Assembly: GCA_947630385.1 (NCBI GenBank)
Contig: CANRHG010000095.1
Span: 1-7,413 of the forward strand
Direction: 5' to 3'
DNA: 7,413 nucleotides
DNA from: an uncultured Eubacteriaceae bacterium
Lineage (GTDB): Bacteria > Bacillota > Clostridia > Eubacteriales > Eubacteriaceae
Position numbers and translations under genes: made by a program
Part shown: in pieces, positions 1-5,370 of the stretch
Layout: each line of letters begins with the position of its first letter
Numbering within the stretch: position 1 is the first letter of the stretch
The notes under the pieces: model-generated
Database searches by the model: none
Told to the model about the DNA's origin: nothing
The model's input: only the letters and a program-made list of their open reading frames with translations

Positions 1-193
1 ATACGAAGGATCTAATGTTAGTGTATTGCAACTTGCTTGAGCAAGTCTACGGCAGTCCGAAATCGAGGATAGACCCAACAAGTCGGAACGTATGTCGGCG
101 GAGATCAAAGGTAGAGGGGATTTCCGTAGAATCTTTACAACATAGACCAAGGAGTAACGGGTGAACTTAATTATCTGACTCTACGCTAATGTA

Positions 194-224
194 GTGCCGT
201 ATACGAGACCCGTACGTACGGTGC
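194..224 (+). ncRNA. Group II intron domain V (catalytic hairpin)
   Basis: Domain V is the catalytic core helix of group II introns. The lower stem GTGCCGT (194-200) pairs with ACGGTGC (218-224) over seven base pairs, including G-U wobbles. The following ATACG pairs with CGTA to form the upper stem closed by a small loop (about 206-210), and the unpaired positions around 215-217 match the usual bulge. The pattern xxGCCGTAT...ACGTACGGxxC is the family signature. The triad position reads TGC where many introns have AGC or CGC, which may help place its class. Confidence 0.87.
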
Positions 225-225
225 A

Positions 226-272
226 ATGGGAGGAATGAGGATTCCAGAAAAGGAATCCTTAACTTACCCTAT
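226..272 (+). ncRNA. Group II intron domain VI and 3' splice boundary
   Basis: A terminal hairpin AGGATTCC (238-245) / GGAATCCT (252-259) with an AGAAAA loop is flanked by a basal GGG (228-230) / CCC (267-269) pairing. A266 lies about six bases from the proposed 3' end and is the likely branch-point adenosine, by analogy with ends of the form TACCCGAT. The intron then ends in AT at 272, which fits the AY rule. The end could also be read at 275 (TAT repeated), so the boundary is uncertain by three bases. Confidence 0.75.
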
Positions 273-311
273 TATGTTTCCCGGTTTGTTACAGATTTCT
301 ATTTTAAAGCA

Positions 312-1706
312 TTAACTTCCAACCGTTTCGGCCATCTCGATCGTCTCGGTTTTTAGTTTTCGTCTTACATAAAGATAAACCACAAGGATCGATAAAAAAT
401 TAAGACAAAGGCTTAACGGATAGACCAACATCAAAAACGTGAAGCTGCGGTAAATCGGGAAAATGATATAGACCCAGATGATTCTTATACCGCAAACAAA
501 AATTAAAGTACAAACGGCAGGCGAGGTACTCACGCCAAAACCTCTTAGATAGCCGGATAAAACTTCAATTCCGACCGAAAAGAAATGACCCATCAACATA
601 TACCTTAAACGGATCATTCCGTTCGCGATAACATCGGTATCGGAATTAAAGAAACTTAAAAGGTTCGGTCCAAACGACAGTAAAGTTACCAAAATCAGTA
701 TATAAGCGATAAAACTAAACAAGAGAGATTCTTTTAAGGAAAGCTGGCAGCGCTCGTATTTACCAGCACCAAAATTTTGCCCTACAAGCGTCGTACAGGT
801 TTGTCCGAAAGCTGCCATAATATAGTAACTGAAAAGTTCTAGATTCATTGCAGCGGCGGATCCAGCCATAACTTCGGTTCCCAAAGAATTGATCGCGGTC
901 TGGATACAAATATTGGCCACTGAAAAAATCATACCTTGAACCCCTGCGGGAAGACCGATCTTCATTATTTCATTGAAACTATTTTGGTCATAATGGAAAT
1001 CGGAGAGATCAATTTTTATATCCTCATCGGTTTTGCAAAGGAGTACAAAAAGAATGATCGCGCTAAAAATGTTCGATAAAATCGTAGCGAGCGCAACACC
1101 GCTCACATCCATTTTAAAGAAAATAACAAATATTAGATTAAGGATGATATTAAGTATTCCTGAAAATATTAGAACAATTAAAGGTGTTTTGGTATTTCCT
1201 ATACTTCTGTAGATGGCCGTTTCGAAATTGTAGAGGAAAATAGCCGGCATTCCGAGAAAATAAATTTGTAGATAAACAGAAGCGAGAGAAATGACGTCCT
1301 CAGGAACGCTCATCATTATCATTAGATAATTTACGATTAGTTCTCCACCGACTGTAATGATTAGCCCACCGATAAGAGAAATAATTACAGAAGTACTGAC
1401 CGCTTTTCGGATATTTCCTCTATTTCTTTGACCGATTTCTTGAGCAATAATGACGTTGGTTCCGATCGATAGACCGACAAATAAAGAAACGATTAAGCTT
1501 ACGATCGGTGTATTGCTTCCAACAGCCGCTACGGCCGCCTTAGCTACGTTTGGATCTTCAATAAAATTCCCGACCACGGCAATATCTGCGGCGTTAAATA
1601 ATTGTTGAAGAATACTGGTTAGTGCCATCGGTATGGCAATAATCAGTAGTTTATTCCACAGCGATCCTTCAATTAAATTTAATTCTTGTTCATCTTTAAC
1701 TGTCAC
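312..1706 (-). CDS. MATE family multidrug/sodium antiporter-like efflux transporter
   Basis: This is an integral membrane exporter of the MATE family, which uses Na+ or H+ gradients to expel cationic drugs or metabolites. The 464-residue product has the family length and about twelve hydrophobic segments in two halves. The N-terminal half carries the MatE pattern IPMALTSILQQLFNAADIAVVG and then GTNVIIAQEIGQRN. The second half opens with EIMKIGLPAGVQGMIFSVAN and contains RGFGVSTSPAV and GIRIIWVYIIFP, typical of the clostridial NorM/DinF-like branch. The GTG at 1704-1706 was chosen because AGAGGAG (minus strand, 1712-1718) lies five bases upstream. A TTG at 1722-1724 would add six residues but would place that Shine-Dalgarno site inside the gene. 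The stop is TAA. It is transcribed alone and divergently from the CPBP gene, with its 3' end 39 bp from a group II intron end. The family is certain; the substrate is unknown. Confidence 0.92.
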   Translation of the reverse strand: MTVKDEQELNLIEGSLWNKLLIIAIPMALTSILQQLFNAADIAVVGNFIEDPNVAKAAVAAVGSNTPIVSLIVSLFVGLSIGTNVIIAQEIGQRNRGNIRKAVSTSVIISLIGGLIITVGGELIVNYLMIMMSVPEDVISLASVYLQIYFLGMPAIFLYNFETAIYRSIGNTKTPLIVLIFSGILNIILNLIFVIFFKMDVSGVALATILSNIFSAIILFVLLCKTDEDIKIDLSDFHYDQNSFNEIMKIGLPAGVQGMIFSVANICIQTAINSLGTEVMAGSAAAMNLELFSYYIMAAFGQTCTTLVGQNFGAGKYERCQLSLKESLLFSFIAYILILVTLLSFGPNLLSFFNSDTDVIANGMIRLRYMLMGHFFSVGIEVLSGYLRGFGVSTSPAVCTLIFVCGIRIIWVYIIFPIYRSFTFLMLVYPLSLCLNFLSILVVYLYVRRKLKTETIEMAETVGS

Positions 1707-1743
1707 GTTTTCTCCTCTTATCAAAGCTAGAATTCAATTAAAT

Positions 1744-1749
1744 ATTATA
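1744..1749 (-). promoter_or_regulatory. Likely -10 box of the MATE gene promoter
   Basis: On the minus strand this reads a perfect TATAAT, about 38 bases upstream of the GTG start and ahead of its Shine-Dalgarno site. No convincing -35 hexamer is seen at 16-18 bases spacing, and the surroundings are very AT-rich. The assignment therefore rests on the -10 match and position only. Confidence 0.4.
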
Positions 1750-1923
1750 ATATATTGTAATCTTTAATGTTTTATCTGGTGATTTTTTCTAAGCTCCAAT
1801 TATAAAACTTTACTTTAATTTTTAGACATAAGCCAAACGATTCTAGAAAATTTTACTATTCGCGCTCTAATAGAACCATTTAGGAAAAAATTAAACCATC
1901 TTGTCGGAACATGATAAAATAAA

Positions 1924-1960
1924 TTGACAATTTTCTGCCTTTTATGGTTAGAAATAACCA
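1924..1960 (+). promoter_or_regulatory. Candidate promoter with overlapping palindrome upstream of the CPBP gene
   Basis: A consensus -35 box TTGACA lies at 1924-1929. The matching -10 is weak; TAGAAA at 1949-1954 is the closest, with a long spacer. A perfect inverted repeat TGGTTA-GAAA-TAACCA (1945-1960) covers the expected -10 and start-site area. It could be a repressor operator, or a GAAA-capped hairpin in the 5' leader just ahead of the Shine-Dalgarno AAGGA at 1972-1976. The rest of the 1725-1923 intergenic stretch is AT-rich, and I see no other supported element in it. Confidence 0.4.
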
Positions 1961-1982
1961 GTTTTCAATTTAAGGATTTTCT

Positions 1983-2879
1983 ATGGAAAAATTTAGAGAT
2001 TTTTTGTATAAAAGACCGGTATTATTCACTCTTATTCTTATTGTAGTTGAACTCCTCATTGTCCACCTACCTTTAGGGGATTTTTCTAAGCAACTGTGGG
2101 TCCAGGTTATAAAAGAAATTGTTTTAGCCGGAATTGCCCTCTTTTTTGTCTACGTTATTAACGGTAAAGGAGAGGTCGTTTATTCCAGTAAAGGAATGGG
2201 CTTTGCCTTTAAAAAAGGTTGGTGGGTTTTTGTTATTGCGTTTTTATCTTTTGGGCTCTCTATTTCAGGTGTAATTGGCAAACATATGAGCATAGCAGCC
2301 TATCCATTACTTACTTTTTTACTTATCATTTTCTATGCTCTATTTATCGGGTTATTTGAAGAAGGTCTTTTTCGCGGCCTTTTTCTAAATGCGCTTTTAG
2401 CTAAAAACGGAAATTCCATTAAGGGAATTTTAAAAGCGGTGATCATATCTTCGGTTCTGTTTGGCTTCGCTCACGTTGCTACCGATTTAATCCCAGCTTT
2501 CTCAGATCCCAGCCAACTGACGTTTACAGCTATAGCACAGATGATTGCTAAAACGATTCAAACAGGGATTGTTGGCTTTATTCTCGCGGCTATTATTTTA
2601 AGAAACCATAGTTTGTGGAGCGTAGCTTTTATTCACGGTTTAAACGATTTTATTATGTTGACCCCAAACTATCTTTTTAATCTTCAGGCTCTTGGTGATT
2701 ACGTCTCAAGCTCATACGGATGGATTCAACTGCTCTTTTATATAGCAATTATTATTTTGTCTCTACCTTTAGTATTTGTCGGATACCGGATTATTAAAAA
2801 ATTACCTTTACCTCAGCCCGGAATGTTTAAAGTCTGTTGGTTTCCGCTTGTGGTCAACGATAAAAAGCAATCGTTTTGA
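1983..2879 (+). CDS. CPBP family intramembrane metalloprotease (CAAX/Abi-like)
   Basis: The 298-residue membrane protein belongs to the CPBP (type II CAAX protease, Rce1-like) family. These are intramembrane metallopeptidases that in bacteria are linked to bacteriocin immunity, peptide maturation or membrane regulation. The three family motifs are present in order: EExxxR (E126, E127, R131 in FEEGLFRGLF), FxxxH (F160-H164 in FGFAHV) and HxxxD/N (H218-D222 in HGLND). The glutamates and histidines are the presumed metal and catalytic residues, so the enzyme looks intact. About eight hydrophobic segments span residues 12-30, 42-60, 79-97, 106-125, 149-165, 185-205, 211-228 and 249-269, with a short polar tail. 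The ATG start has AAGGA six bases upstream. It is the first gene of a probable two-gene unit: the PAP2 gene begins 25 bp after its TGA. Target substrate unknown; codon use is A/T-rich. Confidence 0.9.
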   Translation: MEKFRDFLYKRPVLFTLILIVVELLIVHLPLGDFSKQLWVQVIKEIVLAGIALFFVYVINGKGEVVYSSKGMGFAFKKGWWVFVIAFLSFGLSISGVIGKHMSIAAYPLLTFLLIIFYALFIGLFEEGLFRGLFLNALLAKNGNSIKGILKAVIISSVLFGFAHVATDLIPAFSDPSQLTFTAIAQMIAKTIQTGIVGFILAAIILRNHSLWSVAFIHGLNDFIMLTPNYLFNLQALGDYVSSSYGWIQLLFYIAIIILSLPLVFVGYRIIKKLPLPQPGMFKVCWFPLVVNDKKQSF

Positions 2880-2904
2880 AAACCGATTCTAAGAAGCCGA
2901 AAAA

Positions 2905-3819
2905 TTGAAAAAATATTTGAAAAAAAATTATCTGGGAATGCCGGGTTATTTTTCAATAGGAATTATTGTTGTTTGTATTATTGGGTTAATTATTGGCTCT
3001 TTCTCGGATTATTCTATTTCAGAAGCACTGAGTAACAAAACGCCTTTCGGTGAGTTTTTTGCTCATTACGGAAATGCAATCTCCTTTTGTTTCTATCCTT
3101 TAGCTGGGACCTGCCTACTTAAAGGATTTCAGAAAAAGGGAAAAGCTTATAAATATATCGGCTGGGGACTATTTATCGTAGCCTATTTTCTAGCCGTCTA
3201 CAACAGTAGTTTGTTTTATGGGGAAAATTTACGAGCCGATATAGGTTATGTCGCGGGCGAATCTCCGGTATGGTTAGAACTTTGGGAATACGTTATTTGG
3301 ATTTTGTTATATTCCTGGGTAGCTCCGGTCACTTATTTAATTTTGGACGACAGTGATCCGAACTTGTTGATTGCTGTAGGCGCTATTATTTTAATAGCCG
3401 GAGTTCTATCGAATGATCTAAATCAATGGCTTAAGGACTTCGCTTCCAGACCAAGATACAGGTAACTGTTAACTTTGGATAATCCGCAGGCAGAATTTCG
3501 ACCATGGTGGGAATTTCAGCCTTACTATAATGGTACGGATGATTTTGAAAGTTTCCCAAGTGGTCACATGACAAAAGCTTCGCTTTTTTTCTGTCTTCCG
3601 ATGCTAGCAGACGTTATTAAAGTAAAGAGACCATGGGTGAGACCGGTTTTAGTCACAGTCACTTTTTTCTTTGTTTTATTTATGGCCTATAACCGGATTT
3701 CAATGCAGGCCCACTTTTTAACGGACGTTAGCTTTGCTGTTTTGATAACATACCTGTGTTTTCTCTTGACTTACGTTATAGTTTTTAGCCCAAAACTTTT
3801 TAAAGAAGATTCCAAATAG
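2905..3819 (+). pseudogene. PAP2 superfamily membrane phosphatase, interrupted by an in-frame TAA
   Basis: PAP2 enzymes are membrane phosphatases acting on phosphatidic acid, phosphatidylglycerophosphate or undecaprenyl pyrophosphate. Read through, this gene has 304 codons with several membrane segments. Motif 1 (K-x6-R form) is K177 to R184 in KDFASRPRYR. Motif 2 is F217-P-S-G-H221. Motif 3 is NR264-x5-H270-x3-D274 in NRISMQAHFLTD. A TAA at codon 187 (3463-3465) splits it into 2905-3465 (186 aa, motif 1 only) and a same-frame remainder. That remainder could only restart at a TTG at 3475 (114 aa, motifs 2 and 3) with no Shine-Dalgarno site. Neither part alone holds a full active site. No base is inserted or lost, so one substitution (for example from TAT, CAA or TTA) explains it. 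The start is TTG at 2905 with a weak AAGAAG upstream. A recent nonsense mutation is most likely; a sequencing error, or less likely stop readthrough, are alternatives. Confidence 0.85.
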
Positions 3820-3820
3820 A

Positions 3821-3867
3821 AAAAGGTACTTTAACCTGGAATAATTTCAGTTTAAAGTACCTTTTTT
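3821..3867. terminator. Strong intrinsic terminator, probably bidirectional
   Basis: A perfect 14-bp inverted repeat, AAAAGGTACTTTAA (3821-3834) with TTAAAGTACCTTTT (3852-3865), continues after a single mismatch into six more pairs (3836-3841 with 3845-3850) closed by a three-base TAA loop. A T-run ends it at 3867 on the plus strand. It begins one base after the PAP2 stop codon. The A-run on its left side gives a T-run on the minus strand, so it can also stop transcription from the convergent glucosaminidase gene, whose own 3' flank (3868-3942) shows no clear terminator. Confidence 0.88.
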
Positions 3868-3942
3868 GCAACTCGAACTTTTAATATAGAACCAAAACCG
3901 GTTTTATCGATAGGGAGATTACCCAATTCTATTAACCGATTG

Positions 3943-5070
3943 TTAGTAGAGCTTTAATAATAAATTTGAAATTTTTTTAGCGTATTCTTTATCCGCTGCC
4001 CAGTTTCCCGATAGTTCCGCTAGAGTTTTGGCTTTCCCTCTGGTTACGAGATCAAATCTCGAATCGACGCAATTTTGATTCAGTGGTTCTGTGGAAGCAT
4101 AGGCTTTTAGGTGTTGGATCTGGGCTCGAATACCCATACGGATCCCGTTTGCGTTATCGCCGTACTTAGCCGCAAAGTTCTCACCAAGAACGCCACCGCC
4201 GGTGGCTCCTAAACCGGCGAAGTTAAACTGACTGATATTTACATCTCCGCCAAATTTTAAAAATCCGGTCTCAACCATTGCCTGACAAAAAGCGATGTCG
4301 ACCCGTACGTTTTCTGCATTACATTCCTCGACGTACATTTGGGCGAATTGATTTAGATCTACGTTTCTTTTAAGGTAGTAATCGGGAAAATTTATGCCAG
4401 CGTTTTCTTTATAGAAACTGACGAGTTGTCCGGCCGTAGTTCCGGAATTTCCCATAATCTTCGTATTTAGAAAGCCAGAGTTAGAACTAAAATCATCCGG
4501 CGTAAAGGGGCTGGTCGTAACAAAAGCCTGCCTACTGTTGCTGTTTGGACCTGTTGCCGTCACATTTGTCCCTTTAGGAACGACCTGCACCTGAATGGCT
4601 TCTATCCGTTTTGCGTATCCTTCAGAACCGGAGGCTTTCCCGTTTGACGTCCACCCCATCCAACCGTAATCCTGAATGTGGGTGCGGTAGTAAATGTCGT
4701 AATCGTTCGATCTGGTCCCAACTAAGTGGATACGTATGGCTTCCATTCGTTTACACTGACCGGTCGTACCGGCCGTAGCCCCGTTTGAGACCGCGTTTTG
4801 CCAACCGATATCTTCAACGTGCGCCTGATATTCGACCGAAAGGTCGCTAGTGTTTCCACTTAGGCTTAGCCGAAGGGCTTCCATCCTTCGACAAAGTCCC
4901 GTTGTGCCGAGAATATCTCCGTTACTGACGGTATTTGTATCTCCCATGTCCTGAATATGGGCTGAGTAGTTTACATTTACGTCACATGGGCTCGTTTGGG
5001 CTGAGGCACTTAGGCAAAATAGGCTCAATAATATTAAAATGGCGGAACACGCCGAAATTATTTTTTTCAT
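3943..5070 (-). CDS. Secreted ChW-repeat protein with C-terminal glucosaminidase domain
   Basis: This is a predicted exported peptidoglycan hydrolase of 375 residues. Residues 1-24 form a signal peptide (MKK, a hydrophobic core, then SASA before QTS). Residues about 34-163 hold three ChW repeats, which in clostridia are wall- or surface-associated modules. A linker rich in S, T and N follows. The domain at about 235-375 matches the N-acetylglucosaminidase (GH73-like) family, with AFCQAMVETGFLKFGGDV, SQFNFAGLGATGGGV and GIRAQIQHLKAYAS as landmarks. E267 of the ETG motif is the likely catalytic acid. The ATG start has GGAGGA on the minus strand at 5074-5079, a strong ribosome-binding site. The gene stands alone, convergent to the PAP2 unit and divergent from miaB. 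It probably cleaves wall glycan during growth or cell separation. No sortase motif, transmembrane anchor or LysM domain is seen, so surface retention would depend on the ChW repeats. Confidence 0.9.
   Translation of the reverse strand: MKKIISACSAILILLSLFCLSASAQTSPCDVNVNYSAHIQDMGDTNTVSNGDILGTTGLCRRMEALRLSLSGNTSDLSVEYQAHVEDIGWQNAVSNGATAGTTGQCKRMEAIRIHLVGTRSNDYDIYYRTHIQDYGWMGWTSNGKASGSEGYAKRIEAIQVQVVPKGTNVTATGPNSNSRQAFVTTSPFTPDDFSSNSGFLNTKIMGNSGTTAGQLVSFYKENAGINFPDYYLKRNVDLNQFAQMYVEECNAENVRVDIAFCQAMVETGFLKFGGDVNISQFNFAGLGATGGGVLGENFAAKYGDNANGIRMGIRAQIQHLKAYASTEPLNQNCVDSRFDLVTRGKAKTLAELSGNWAADKEYAKKISNLLLKLY
4582..4971 (-). repeat. Three tandem ChW repeats within the glucosaminidase gene
   Basis: Three copies of about 37 residues each occur at protein residues 34-71, 79-116 and 127-163. 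All share the pattern Y-x-x-H-(I/V)-x-D-x-G ... SNG ... G-(T/S)-x-G ... R-(M/I)-E-A-(L/I/V). The signature tryptophans fade toward the N-terminus. Repeat 3 has two (W137, W140), repeat 2 has one (W90, with A93 at the second site), and repeat 1 has none (D44 replaces the first). Confidence 0.87.
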
Positions 5071-5109
5071 TTGTCCTCCAAATTCAGTATAGAATTTATA
5101 AATCTTAAA

Positions 5110-5136
5110 ACTATAACATAATTAAAAGCATGTAAA
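5110..5136 (-). promoter_or_regulatory. Probable promoter of the glucosaminidase gene
   Basis: On the minus strand TTTACA (5131-5136, five of six to TTGACA) precedes TGT-TATAGT, an extended -10 with hexamer at 5110-5115. The spacer is 15 bases, shorter than ideal, which the TGn extension could offset. The start of transcription would fall near 5103, giving a leader of about 30 bases that contains the GGAGGA site. Confidence 0.5.
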
Positions 5137-5240
5137 GAAATTTTATTATACGGTTTCTATAAAAACTTTAAAGTAAATTTTGGTTAAGTTACTGTTACTT
5201 CTTTCATGGTTTTAAAAATTGTCGTATCATAAAAACTGAA

Positions 5241-5265
5241 TTAACTGAGTTAAAACTTCTATAAT
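5241..5265 (+). promoter_or_regulatory. Candidate miaB promoter with operator-like palindrome
   Basis: A perfect TATAAT lies at 5260-5265. Between it and the -35 area is the palindrome TTAACT-G-AGTTAA (5241-5253), which would sit in the spacer where a repressor or activator could bind. No good -35 hexamer is seen. Transcripts would carry an AT-rich leader of about 100 bases before the miaB ATG. That leader includes the self-complementary AAAAATATTTTT at 5307-5318, and nothing else is recognisable in it. Confidence 0.4.
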
Positions 5266-5370
5266 AGAAATAATGACAGCTTAAAAACAACTAAAACATA
5301 AAACTAAAAAATATTTTTCTTAAAAACGCTTAATTACTAAATAAAATAAGTTAATTTGAATTTAATCACA

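Larger units (their letters stand above)
1..272 (+). mobile_element. Group II intron, 3'-terminal part (5' part outside window)
   Basis: This is the 3' end of a bacterial group II self-splicing intron, a retroelement ribozyme. The diagnosis rests on domain V (194-224) followed directly by a domain VI hairpin and a 3' end of CCCTAT at about 267-272. The stretch before domain V looks like structured RNA. There is a perfect hairpin ACTTGC-TTGA-GCAAGT at 31-46, a TCCGA/TCGGA pairing (56-60 with 83-87), a wobble-rich hairpin at 116-136, and a short CTAC/GTAG hairpin at 181-194. No reverse-transcriptase or maturase sequence can be recognised. One frame stays open from 3 to a TGA at 162-164, but its translation resembles no maturase C-terminus I know. 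The part seen could therefore be the distal end of domain IV, or domains I-III of an intron without an ORF. The exact 3' boundary (272 or 275) and the structural class are inferred. Confidence 0.8.

Noticed and set aside
1..272. Firm assignment of the intron to class C
   Set aside because: The CCCTAT end and closeness to a gene end are suggestive, but the 5' end, exon-binding sites and reverse transcriptase are not visible, so the class cannot be decided.
3463..3480. Programmed stop-codon readthrough signal at the PAP2 TAA
   Set aside because: The context AGG-TAA-CTG does not match the known efficient readthrough contexts (such as TGA-CTA or TAG-CARYYA), and no strong hairpin follows. Readthrough is kept only as a remote alternative.
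3475..3819. Independent 114-residue gene starting at TTG 3475
   Set aside because: It is in the same frame as the upstream PAP2 part, lacks a Shine-Dalgarno site and contains only motifs 2 and 3, so it is the second half of the interrupted gene.
3894..3942. Palindrome AAAACCGGTTTT and nearby CGGTT/AACCG pairing as a separate terminator for the glucosaminidase gene
   Set aside because: The palindrome has no loop, the longer pairing is imperfect, and no T-run follows on the minus strand. The 3821-3867 hairpin is a far better candidate.
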